Source: Tenacibaculum larymnensis
GTDB lineage: Bacteria; Bacteroidota; Bacteroidia; Flavobacteriales; Flavobacteriaceae
Direction: 5' to 3'
NCBI RefSeq assembly: GCF_028829235.1
Contig: NZ_JAIWJY010000003.1
Span: forward strand, 124,001-188,000
Length of the DNA: 64,000 nt
Made by a program: the position numbers and the translations under genes
Shown here: in pieces, positions 8,896 through 15,898 of the stretch
Position numbering within the stretch: position 1 is the stretch's first letter
How the letters are laid out: every line of letters starts with the position of its first letter
Notes under the pieces: model-generated
The model's input: the letters and a program-made list of their open reading frames with translations, nothing else
Databases searched by the model: none
Told to the model about the DNA's origin: nothing

Positions 8896-9543
8896 ATGAA
8901 AAAAGTGCTCAAAAACGTCACTTTTGTGATTTTGCTCTTAAAAATGTGTATCATTTTTGGGCAGGAAAATGCAACTCAAAAACGAATAATAATTGATGTT
9001 GGACACGGTGGAAAAGATTCTGGTGCGATAGGTGTAAATGGAATTCAAGAAAAGGATGTTGTATTGGAAATCGCAAATGCGATTTTGAAGCTAAATAACA
9101 ATTTGGCTAAACCATTAGATATTTACTTAACAAGGTATAATGACACTTTGATTTCGTTATCCGATAGACCGAAGCTCTCCAATGCTCTTAAAGCAGATTT
9201 GTTTGTTTCATTACATTGTAATCATTCGGATAATCCGAATGCAAGAGGTGTGGAAGTGTATGTGAGCAATAAGCAATCAAAATATCAAGATGATTCCGTC
9301 TGGTTTGCTTTTCGAATGCAAGATGCGCTTAATAAGAAATTGGGTTTTGAGAGTAGGGGTGTGAAGTCTGCTGATTTTCAGGTGGTGCGGGAAACAATTA
9401 GCGATTGTCCTTCTGTGCTTTTGGAATTAGGTTTTTTGAGTAATTGGGATGAGAGCTTTTATCTAGGAAAACCTGAAACGCTCAGAACTATGGCATTGAT
9501 TATTTTAATGGAATTGAATAACTATTTAAATGCTGGATTATGA
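8896..9543 (+). CDS. N-acetylmuramoyl-L-alanine amidase (Amidase_3), secreted
   Basis: A secreted zinc amidase that would cleave the amide bond between MurNAc and the stem peptide in the periplasm. I place the start at the ATG at 8896, which begins a clear signal peptide (MKKVLKNVTFVILLLKMCIIFGQ), rather than the in-frame ATG at 8860. Family motifs: IIIDVGHGGKDSGAIG (first Zn-ligand histidine), a Glu in GIQEKDVVLEI, SLHCNHSDNPNARGVEVY (third histidine), and SVLLELGFLSN (catalytic Glu). It is divergent from the tra operon, so it may open the cell wall for the conjugation channel. A weak plus-strand TATATTTG (-7-like) lies at 8756-8763. Confidence 0.88.
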   Translation: MKKVLKNVTFVILLLKMCIIFGQENATQKRIIIDVGHGGKDSGAIGVNGIQEKDVVLEIANAILKLNNNLAKPLDIYLTRYNDTLISLSDRPKLSNALKADLFVSLHCNHSDNPNARGVEVYVSNKQSKYQDDSVWFAFRMQDALNKKLGFESRGVKSADFQVVRETISDCPSVLLELGFLSNWDESFYLGKPETLRTMALIILMELNNYLNAGL

Positions 9544-9632
9544 AAGAATTTTTAGAAAAAATAATTACTACTATAAAACAAATTATCATCATACTATTTA
9601 AAGAACTTAGACCTAAAGCAAAGAAAAAGTAA
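9540..9632 (+). CDS. Putative 30-residue amphipathic/basic peptide coupled to the amidase gene
   Basis: The ATG overlaps the amidase TGA (ATGA), the arrangement of translationally coupled genes. The peptide has an acidic/basic start (MKEFLEK), an Ile-rich stretch (IITTIKQIIIILF) that could be a short membrane-active helix, and a strongly basic end (RPKAKKK). I do not recognise a family. The precise overlap and the isoleucine-rich core favour a real small gene; conservation next to other amidases would be the test. Confidence 0.4.
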   Translation: MKEFLEKIITTIKQIIIILFKELRPKAKKK

Positions 9633-9640
9633 TATAGTAT

Positions 9641-10666
9641 TTAATAAAAGTGATTTTTCAGAATAGTAGTCCTGTTGTGTTGAAATTCAATAGATGCTAA
9701 TTCTGCAAAATTCTTAATTTTAATTCTGTCAGATTCGTCCATTTCGATATTATTATCCTCGTTCAACAAAACATCTATCCGGTCATAGACAAAATTTGGA
9801 TTATCTCTTTCACTTCTGTCTATCCCTTGGTAAAGCAGGCTTATGTAATTTGCAACTAATTGTGATTGGCTTTGCATAAATAAATCAATAAGCCTTTTTC
9901 TACTATTCTTTACCATCCAATAATGCAAACCCCATTTTTTACGGGAATTACCATCGGTAAACTTTTTATATCCAGTTCCAAGTGAAAGGATTTCGAGCTG
10001 AGACATTTCAACTATAAAAGCCTTTAAGGCTTCTAGAACCGCTACTAATGTAGGGTTGTTTGCCATTATACCACCATCAACTTTGTTTACAAAGTCTTTT
10101 TGTGTGCCATTAAGGTCAATATATTCTGAGGTATATGGGTCGAAATATGTAGGTGCAGCAGAAGTGGCCATAGCAGCTTGATAAGCCGGAATGTGATAAT
10201 CTCGCTCAAAAGCTGGATGATATTTGGTTTTTAACACACTTGGGTTGCCTTGTATCAAATCATAGATAGGAATACAAACATCTGTTTTGCAATCGCTAAG
10301 CCTTGGTTCAATTCCATTGTTTGCATCTCTGAACTTTTCACGAATAAGGTTTTCCAAAAATTCTCTTTCGTGTGCTGAATTAAGGATTTGACCAATGAAA
10401 AAAGGTTTTTTGCTGCCAAAAATTTTCTTGGCATTATCCAAATAAAGTTGATATATTTCTTTTGCAGGTATTCCCAAGGCTAATGCAATAGCAATAATGC
10501 CACCAGTTGATGTTCCTGTAATCAAGTCGAAATACTGATAAATTTTAGTTTTGCCATCAGAGCGATTTTTCAATTCGTCTTCTAAAAGTGTTAAGAACAA
10601 TGCAGGGAAAACACCTTTAATGCCACCGCCATCAATCGACAATATTTTAAATTTTGTATTCTTCAT
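9641..10666 (-). CDS. capV: CapV-like patatin phospholipase, CBASS effector
   Basis: A 341-residue patatin-like phospholipase. Motifs: oxyanion-hole loop DGGGIKG (residues 12-18), nucleophile elbow GTSTG with Ser53, and catalytic Asp197 in VDGGIMANNP. In CBASS immunity such an effector is switched on by the cyclic nucleotide made by the CD-NTase and degrades the inner membrane of infected cells. The C-terminal half (from about residue 215) would bind the second messenger. Third gene of the operon CD-NTase, E2-like, phospholipase; it overlaps the E2-like gene by 20 bp. The effector assignment rests on the context as well as on the fold. Confidence 0.88.
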   Translation of the reverse strand: MKNTKFKILSIDGGGIKGVFPALFLTLLEDELKNRSDGKTKIYQYFDLITGTSTGGIIAIALALGIPAKEIYQLYLDNAKKIFGSKKPFFIGQILNSAHEREFLENLIREKFRDANNGIEPRLSDCKTDVCIPIYDLIQGNPSVLKTKYHPAFERDYHIPAYQAAMATSAAPTYFDPYTSEYIDLNGTQKDFVNKVDGGIMANNPTLVAVLEALKAFIVEMSQLEILSLGTGYKKFTDGNSRKKWGLHYWMVKNSRKRLIDLFMQSQSQLVANYISLLYQGIDRSERDNPNFVYDRIDVLLNEDNNIEMDESDRIKIKNFAELASIEFQHNRTTILKNHFY

Positions 10667-11135
10667 TTATCAAGATATTTGTTTTGTTCTCATTAGGGTA
10701 TTCATTATGACCACCGCCAAACCATTTGCCTTCGGGCAACCATAATTCATAGTAGTATAGCCACTCACTTATCCAAGGAATGATTGTATCAATAATGTAA
10801 TTGTGCGCATTCCACTCTTTTTTAGATGGCGAATAAAGACATAGCTGCTGCTTTTGACTGTCATAAACGTGAGGCAGTTTTGTTCTGCTTTTTGCGATTT
10901 CCAATGTTTTATTGACAACAAAAATTTTTACCCATTTGTTTTCCATATAAACAACTTTTACATCATATAACTCGCTTATAGCAGTGGGTTGAATTTGAAC
11001 AATGATTTCAAAATTATCCCATCCGCTTTTTAAGACCTTGATTTCTGGAAATACTTTTTTTATCCTCTTCAATTGTTCAGTTGAGAGAATACCTTTTACT
11101 TTTCTTTTCCTGTCTGTCTTAAAAAATTTGCTCAT
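10647..11135 (-). CDS. E2-like protein of a short type II CBASS system
   Basis: A 162-residue protein with a bacterial E2 (ubiquitin-conjugating-like) pattern: a LPHVY segment (His89) ten residues before LCLY (Cys99), then NAHNYIIDTIIPWISEWLYYYE and a WFGGGHNEYP end. Cys99 is the only cysteine in the protein, as expected of a catalytic residue. In short type II CBASS an E2-like protein alone conjugates or primes the CD-NTase without the E1 and JAB partners. No E1 (Cap2) or protease (Cap3) gene is present here. Its ATG overlaps the CD-NTase stop codon (ATGA). E2 identity is by motif and context and is likely, not proven. Confidence 0.75.
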   Translation of the reverse strand: MSKFFKTDRKRKVKGILSTEQLKRIKKVFPEIKVLKSGWDNFEIIVQIQPTAISELYDVKVVYMENKWVKIFVVNKTLEIAKSRTKLPHVYDSQKQQLCLYSPSKKEWNAHNYIIDTIIPWISEWLYYYELWLPEGKWFGGGHNEYPNENKTNILINEEYKI

Positions 11136-12370
11136 AAATTACCTTCAAAATTATGGTTTGGTATTGAAGTGCCAACCGACCCTAAAAGACCTGTTCTTCC
11201 TGCCATTTTTCTCAAACCAGATTCCCTTAGAACTCTATTTTTTTCGCCATAGTCGGCAAAAGCTTTATTTACGACCTTGTCCCCGTATTGTACTGAAAAG
11301 GATTCATTCAATCGTTGTAGGCCGACTCCTTGGCTGTATTTGATTGTTTCGAGGTCTTCCTCCAATTTATCCAACCATTTATAGAAATATTCTTCTTTTT
11401 GAGGAACATCGCTCCACTTGTCTGCAAAATTTTCCTCATCATTGACAGGGTTACTTATCCATCTTTCGTAACGGCCTGTCTTCGGATTCAGTTTCGTATC
11501 TATAAAGCCACGCATTGTGCTCACAATATTAACATAAGCATCAACGATGTTCTCGCTTCTGTCATAAGCTCTGGCAGCTAAAGTGGTAATTATAATAGAA
11601 ATGGGCCTGTTTTCACTATCAAGTTCATCTGAACAAAACATAATATCCCTATGGCGTTTTAATAACTGAATTACACGTTGCAAGGGCATCTTTTCTTTTT
11701 GGTATGGCTTCACAGGATCAACAGATTCGCTCAGAGCGAACATTTTTGTTGAACTGTATATGGCTCTTTGATAAAACCATTTGGCATAGCCGAAAGGATT
11801 ACTTTTCAACCACCATTCTGTGTCCGTTTCGGTAGAATAGTTATACTCTTCCTTATCGGTTAAGCGAATTGCCAGCTTATTGGTATCTATGCGTTGGCTA
11901 TTGTTAAAGGATTCGCTAAGTAGAACCGTAAAATTTTTATCTGAAATGGATGGCAAAATATCCATATGGTAGTTAGCATTGTCTGAATAATCAAGTGTCC
12001 AACATCTTCGACCACCATCTTTATCCTCAATCATTTCCTTATAGGTAGAATGGTCTTTGAGTCTATTTCCAACAGTATCTTTTAAATGTTTTTGTGTCCA
12101 ATAAATTGGTTTGCCTTTCAGTTTACAAACGAGGTCTATATCAATATCATCTTCATCGTTAATAGGCTTTATAATTGTGCCCAACATAAAGGAACCTTGA
12201 GGAAGTATCCTTGGGTTATATGGATAAAGTGGCGAGCCTTCTTTAGACAGCCAATCACCAACTGCTTCGTAACTTTTTACAGCTTCATTATATTGAGTTT
12301 CAGAAATATCTAGTTGCTTTCCCAGATTTTCCAAAATTTCAATCACTTCTTTTTTGTATTCTTCAGTCAT
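11132..12370 (-). CDS. CD-NTase (cGAS/DncV-like nucleotidyltransferase) of CBASS
   Basis: A 412-residue nucleotidyltransferase of the SMODS/CD-NTase type. Visible motifs: the activation-loop start LPQGSFMLGT (Gly59-Ser60), the metal-binding pair Asp77 and Asp79 in DDIDIDLVCKL, and the third carboxylate Asp137 in NYHMDILPS. It should make a cyclic oligonucleotide on phage infection, which then activates the patatin effector. The C-terminus ends in Gly-Asn-Leu rather than a terminal glycine; E2-type CBASS enzymes are modified through their C-terminus, so this is notable. First gene of the CBASS operon; the 11-bp inverted repeat at 12443-12482 lies about 75-110 bp upstream of its ATG. Confidence 0.88.
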   Translation of the reverse strand: MTEEYKKEVIEILENLGKQLDISETQYNEAVKSYEAVGDWLSKEGSPLYPYNPRILPQGSFMLGTIIKPINDEDDIDIDLVCKLKGKPIYWTQKHLKDTVGNRLKDHSTYKEMIEDKDGGRRCWTLDYSDNANYHMDILPSISDKNFTVLLSESFNNSQRIDTNKLAIRLTDKEEYNYSTETDTEWWLKSNPFGYAKWFYQRAIYSSTKMFALSESVDPVKPYQKEKMPLQRVIQLLKRHRDIMFCSDELDSENRPISIIITTLAARAYDRSENIVDAYVNIVSTMRGFIDTKLNPKTGRYERWISNPVNDEENFADKWSDVPQKEEYFYKWLDKLEEDLETIKYSQGVGLQRLNESFSVQYGDKVVNKAFADYGEKNRVLRESGLRKMAGRTGLLGSVGTSIPNHNFEGNL

Positions 12371-12442
12371 AATAATTTTTATTTTAAAATTTCAATTATT
12401 AAGCCATTCATATCTTGTGACAGATTGACCGTTTAATAAATT

Positions 12443-12482
12443 TTGATTGTGGTAATTCTGCTTACAAAATCACCACAATCAA
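12443..12482. promoter_or_regulatory. Perfect 11-bp inverted repeat upstream of the CBASS operon
   Basis: The arms TTGATTGTGGT (12443-12453) and ACCACAATCAA (12472-12482) are perfect complements separated by 18 bases. The repeat lies between the stop of the 51-residue ORF and the CD-NTase start. It could be an operator for CBASS or a terminator for the small upstream ORFs; there is no strong T run after it on the minus strand, which favours an operator or a weak attenuator. Confidence 0.5.
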
Positions 12483-12486
12483 TCTT

Positions 12487-12642
12487 CTAATTAGATTGCT
12501 CTAATATTGAAGCTATGCCATTTATAACAACGAGTGTTGCAATACGAAAGACTACGGCTTTTGCCATATCTCCACTCACATTAACACAATTGCCCTTACG
12601 ACATACACTCAGTTCTCCTTTAGAGAAATTAATACTATTCAT
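12487..12642 (-). CDS. Putative 51-residue small protein upstream of CBASS
   Basis: An ATG at 12642 opens a 51-codon frame on the same strand as the CBASS operon. The peptide has a short polar N-terminus with two cysteines (LSVCRKGNCVNVSG) and a hydrophobic C-terminal half (AVVFRIATLVVINGIASI) that could be a helix in a membrane or a dimer core. I do not recognise the family. It lies in the leader of the CBASS operon and may encode an accessory or regulatory peptide. Its in-frame coding over the whole length suggests it may be real, but no other support is available. Confidence 0.4.
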   Translation of the reverse strand: MNSINFSKGELSVCRKGNCVNVSGDMAKAVVFRIATLVVINGIASILEQSN

Positions 12643-12697
12643 AAAAATGAATTTTTAGGTTAAACAATATCCATTCAGAGCTGTGGATTTTCGCTCA

Positions 12698-12823
12698 TTA
12701 CTTTCCTTTACTGTCTTTCCGGTTACTTCTAATGTGTTCCTTGATAATAATAGTTTTTCCGCCTACTTTTCTTTTGTGTTCAGGAATTCTATTGAACTTT
12801 TTACCAGATGAATCTTTAGCCAT
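12698..12823 (-). CDS. Putative 41-residue basic small protein
   Basis: An ATG at 12823 opens a 41-codon frame, strongly basic and lacking any hydrophobic segment (IPEHKRKVGGKTIIIKEHIR). The pattern His-x-Arg, Gly-Lys-Thr, Val/Ile, Lys-x-His-x-Arg resembles small basic proteins of uncharacterised function found in many Bacteroidetes, often near mobile genes; I cannot name a family. It is the first of the small frames preceding the CBASS operon on the minus strand and lies divergent from the sigma-like gene. Confidence 0.45.
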   Translation of the reverse strand: MAKDSSGKKFNRIPEHKRKVGGKTIIIKEHIRSNRKDSKGK

Positions 12824-12933
12824 AGTTTTAATTTTTAGTTGAACTTACTTTTTTTATATTTGATTTTCATTATTAATTATTTACTTATAGCATTTTGTTG
12901 TTTAATCAAAGGTTTTATGGGTGCTGTCCACTC

Positions 12934-12967
12934 ATATACCATTATAGATATATCCGTTTTGGTATAT
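12934..12967. promoter_or_regulatory. Inverted repeat at the start of the sigma-ImmA operon
   Basis: The arms ATATACCA (12934-12941) and TGGTATAT (12960-12967) are perfect inverted copies separated by 18 bases. The right arm ends 2 bp before the ATG of the sigma-like gene, so a protein bound here would block transcription or translation initiation. This fits an autoregulatory operator for the downstream operon. The 18-bp spacing equals that of the other inverted repeat near CBASS, though the arms differ. Confidence 0.5.
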
Positions 12968-12969
12968 AG

Positions 12970-13659
12970 ATGAATACAAGTACTAATCAGGACATAGATT
13001 TTGAAAAACTACCTAGCGTTGACCTGCTGGATTATATTTCTTTTAAAGATGAATTTCCAAAAGAGGCAGGAGCCGCTTTTGTGCAATTCTGTTATCGATT
13101 TGAGAAAGATTTGAAACGTAAGTCCGAGATTTACTGCAATAAGTATGGATATAACGAGGTGGTGGCTTTGGAAATAGCTCATTGTACTTTTGCCAGAGTT
13201 TGGAAATACCCAACTTTTGACAAAGACAAGTCCAAAGCGAGAGATTTGGATAAGGGCATACTTATTTGGATGTATCGAATTTTATACACCCAAATAATTA
13301 AATATGGCGAAAAGAACACTTGTGCAGAGCCTACTGAAGAAGAAGATTTAAGCCTGGTTACAAATGCAGATGAGTTGTTGGCAAAGTTTGACGTACCAGA
13401 CGACGCTGAGGCAAAAAGGGTGGTTGTGGCAAAACTTAAAACCATTGAAAGAGCTCTTACCCGATTATCTGAAAAGCATCGAATCATTTATTTTACTTAT
13501 AGAGCTTATCGAAAGGAAGGTAAAAAAGTGCCAAGAACAATTACAAAACTGCTTAGAGATAAACTCTCTTTAACCCAAAAATCCGTGAACACCTATTACG
13601 GCGATGCGGATAGACACGTTACTAACTATTTAGACATTATGAATAATGGCCAAGCCTAA
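12970..13659 (+). CDS. Sigma-70-family-like RNA polymerase sigma factor
   Basis: A 229-residue protein with a region-2-like N-terminal helical part (EKDLKRKSEIYCNKYGYNEVVALEIAH, then TFARVWKYP and ILIWMYRILYTQIIKY) and a region-4-like C-terminal helix-turn-helix (LKTIERALTRLSEKHRIIYFTY, then LSLTQKSVNTYYGDADRHV). The two are joined by an acidic linker at about residues 120-150. This is the layout of ECF-like sigma factors. It starts an operon with a 114-residue unknown protein and an ImmA/IrrE metallopeptidase (each overlap 14 bp) and is divergent from CBASS. A role in switching CBASS or element genes is inferred. Confidence 0.7.
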   Translation: MNTSTNQDIDFEKLPSVDLLDYISFKDEFPKEAGAAFVQFCYRFEKDLKRKSEIYCNKYGYNEVVALEIAHCTFARVWKYPTFDKDKSKARDLDKGILIWMYRILYTQIIKYGEKNTCAEPTEEEDLSLVTNADELLAKFDVPDDAEAKRVVVAKLKTIERALTRLSEKHRIIYFTYRAYRKEGKKVPRTITKLLRDKLSLTQKSVNTYYGDADRHVTNYLDIMNNGQA

Positions 13660-13990
13660 GAAAATAGAACTAATTGAAACAGCTCAATTGGACAGTTGGT
13701 TAGGTTCAACAGGGTTTTTATTCCCTAGTAATGAACTTGAACTAGATAGGTTCAATAAATTATATGAAGATTATGACTATAAGTTGGATGATAAATCTAT
13801 TAACCCAATTGCCGTAATCAATAATACGTTTTATAGAAAGCCAAAAGTCATAACAATGTTTGAAGAAGATGTTGTTGAAGAAATTGAAACCCTAAGAATG
13901 GTCGCTAGAAAAGGAAAGAAAGAATTGCCTCAACACATTATAGATAAAATGCGGAAAAAACATAACCAAGATTCTAGTGATTCGGAATAA
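13646..13990 (+). CDS. Unknown 114-residue protein between sigma factor and metallopeptidase
   Basis: I do not recognise this family. The protein is soluble and cysteine-free, with a hydrophobic/aromatic N-terminal half (LDSWLGSTGFLFPSNELELDRFNKLYEDYDYKLD), a proline-containing central region (INPIAVINNTFYRKP), and a charged helical C-terminus. It overlaps the sigma-like gene and the metallopeptidase gene by 14 bp each, so the three are translated together and probably work together. By analogy with other ImmA/IrrE modules, where the peptidase cleaves a repressor, it could be an anti-sigma or the cleaved partner; this is inference from gene order only. Confidence 0.7.
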   Translation: MAKPKKIELIETAQLDSWLGSTGFLFPSNELELDRFNKLYEDYDYKLDDKSINPIAVINNTFYRKPKVITMFEEDVVEEIETLRMVARKGKKELPQHIIDKMRKKHNQDSSDSE

Positions 13991-14765
13991 AACAAACATA
14001 AAGGAATTAGCCGAAAGCATTGCATTGGAATATGAAGAAAAGATTACGCCTCTTGACAAAATATTAGATGATGAAGGCCTATCGGTATTTTATGACAGCT
14101 ACGGCAAGAACACCTTTGATGGAATGACTTTCTTTGATAATGGAAAGTTTTATATTCACATAAATACCGATTTGGGTAATAGGCCAGATTCTGCAAGAGG
14201 AAGGTTTACGTTGGCACACGAGCTGGGACACTACTATATAGATTCCCATAGGATTGGATTGAAAAAAGGATTGTTAGAACCACATCCGTCAAGAACTAAT
14301 CAGAAGCAGTTTAACCAAATAGAAAGAGAAGCAGATTTTTTTGCATCCTGTTTGCTGATGCCAGAGGAAAGGTTCTCAAAAGATTTTTATCGTAAAACCT
14401 TTAGTATTGAATTGGTAGATTATTTGAAGGACGAGTATAAAGTCAGCAGGACTGCCTGTGCTTTCAGGTTAGCAGATATAGGAAATCACGATATTATGAT
14501 TGTCTATGGCGAGAATGGAAAAATACGTTGGAAATATTGTAGCGAACATTTTCCCTACAAATACCTGTTATATGAAAACAAGGTGGCGCCAAATACAGTA
14601 ATGGGCGAATACTTTAAGAACATTACTGATAACCTGTTCAAAAAAGAAGAGATTTGGGCAGTTGATATTTTCAACTACGTTAAGGAAGACAATATTCAAA
14701 GAAAGTTTTTTGAGCATTGCATTACTTTTAAGGGTAGAGCTCTTAGCATTATTTGGGAAGAATAG
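13977..14765 (+). CDS. ImmA/IrrE family zinc metallopeptidase (M78)
   Basis: A 262-residue protein that starts with GTG, chosen because the frame overlaps the previous gene by 14 bp as that gene does with its own neighbour. The zinc motif is FTLAHELGHYYIDSH (His81, Glu82, His85), with the third ligand in NQIEREADFFASCLLMP (Glu116), as in the IrrE/ImmA/CapP group. These peptidases cleave a repressor or similar regulator after DNA damage or phage infection. Residues beyond about 150 probably form a sensor domain. Being next to CBASS, it may play the part of CapP, which in other CBASS operons cleaves the repressor CapH; here the partner is a sigma-like protein instead. Confidence 0.85.
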   Translation: MIRNKTNIKELAESIALEYEEKITPLDKILDDEGLSVFYDSYGKNTFDGMTFFDNGKFYIHINTDLGNRPDSARGRFTLAHELGHYYIDSHRIGLKKGLLEPHPSRTNQKQFNQIEREADFFASCLLMPEERFSKDFYRKTFSIELVDYLKDEYKVSRTACAFRLADIGNHDIMIVYGENGKIRWKYCSEHFPYKYLLYENKVAPNTVMGEYFKNITDNLFKKEEIWAVDIFNYVKEDNIQRKFFEHCITFKGRALSIIWEE

Positions 14766-14808
14766 TAGTTTTCTTTTTCCAAGTAAAGCCTCATTAAATT
14801 GTGAAATT

Positions 14809-15858
14809 TTAACTTAAAGTTATTGCCTTAAACCAATAAAAAAACGCTTCAGGGTTGCTCTTTTTCAATTTATTTAGCTTGGTGAATTGAGGGTTCTTAA
14901 TCAACCAATCTTTAACCTCAAGCGGATTTGTAAACCTTTCGATTTCGCTATCAATACCAGCCTTAATCAGTTCAGATAGGTATGCAACTTTTGAAGCAGC
15001 TGTAATGGCTTCTTCAATATTGAACCTTACCAATGTAAAATTGGTAAAATTGCTTATTCCTGTTTGCAGATGTTTAAATTCCTCGGAATTTGTGTCACGG
15101 ACGGAAAGTATAAAACAGGCTTTTTGGGTGTCTTCCAAAACCTGTTCTGAGGTTATGTTTAGTTTTCTAAACGCTATTTCCTCTGCAACTACTTTTGTGA
15201 AGCTGTTACGGACTGTTGCTAAGTCCGAAATATTATCCATTAAAAACGCTACGTCGAATAACTGTTTGATAATTTCAACTGGTCTATCTTTGCTGTATAA
15301 AATCCCTGTGGTTTTTGGTGCAAACGCAGTTAGCTTATCGCCTAAAATGGCATCAAACGTTGGCATTTTTACTGTTGTGATTTTCCCTTGTGTTTGAAGC
15401 CAGTTGTGAGCAATCGGAATTTCTGTAAGTTCGGGATAAGGGTTTGGTGTGTAGAGAATATCCAGTAAAATTGGCTCAACACGACTATCTACATTGCTTT
15501 TGTAGAACATCTTGAAATGACCAACTGGTGCATCAGGCGTGTGCTTTCTGTCATTGTCATCTTCCCAATGTGTAAACGCTTCAGTTTCTTTACTTATAGC
15601 TTCAAGAACAGTTTCTATGTCGCTTTGGCTTTGCTCGGTAATAATATCGATGTCGATTGAAAACCTTTTAGGCTCTTCTGTTGCCAACAATAATGCAGTT
15701 CCTCCTTTAAAAATAAAATCGAGTTTGTTGATTTCAAGTTGTTCCAAAAACAGTAAGGCATAGATAACCTTTTCAATAAGTTTTGGATCATACTTTTTAC
15801 CTAGTCTTTTTTTGACTTCATAAATCCACTCTGGTTGATATGTAGTTTCTTTAATCAT
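14809..15858 (-). CDS. AbiEii/AbiGii-type nucleotidyltransferase toxin
   Basis: A 349-residue nucleotidyltransferase of the AbiEii (type IV toxin-antitoxin) family. Motif I is FKGGTALLL (Gly52-Gly53) with the metal-binding pair Asp69 and Asp71 in RFSIDIDII; a later family motif LGDKLTAFAPKT lies near residue 190. AbiEii-like toxins modify tRNA or otherwise block growth and give abortive infection. The antitoxin gene lies directly upstream on the same strand (24-bp gap), the usual order. An imperfect inverted repeat with arms TTTGGCAA and TTTGCCAAA spans the junction. All visible catalytic motifs are intact. Confidence 0.85.
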   Translation of the reverse strand: MIKETTYQPEWIYEVKKRLGKKYDPKLIEKVIYALLFLEQLEINKLDFIFKGGTALLLATEEPKRFSIDIDIITEQSQSDIETVLEAISKETEAFTHWEDDNDRKHTPDAPVGHFKMFYKSNVDSRVEPILLDILYTPNPYPELTEIPIAHNWLQTQGKITTVKMPTFDAILGDKLTAFAPKTTGILYSKDRPVEIIKQLFDVAFLMDNISDLATVRNSFTKVVAEEIAFRKLNITSEQVLEDTQKACFILSVRDTNSEEFKHLQTGISNFTNFTLVRFNIEEAITAASKVAYLSELIKAGIDSEIERFTNPLEVKDWLIKNPQFTKLNKLKKSNPEAFFYWFKAITLS

Positions 15859-15869
15859 TAAAATTAATG

Positions 15870-15898
15870 TTTGGCAATAAAATTAATTATTTGCCAAA
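15870..15898. promoter_or_regulatory. Operator-like inverted repeat between antitoxin and toxin genes
   Basis: TTTGGCAA (15870-15877) and TTTGCCAAA (15890-15898) form an inverted repeat with 8 of 9 positions matching, covering the end of the antitoxin gene and the toxin leader. The same half-site, TTTGCCAAAG, forms the long perfect repeat at 16629-16668 upstream of the antitoxin. Confidence 0.5.
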
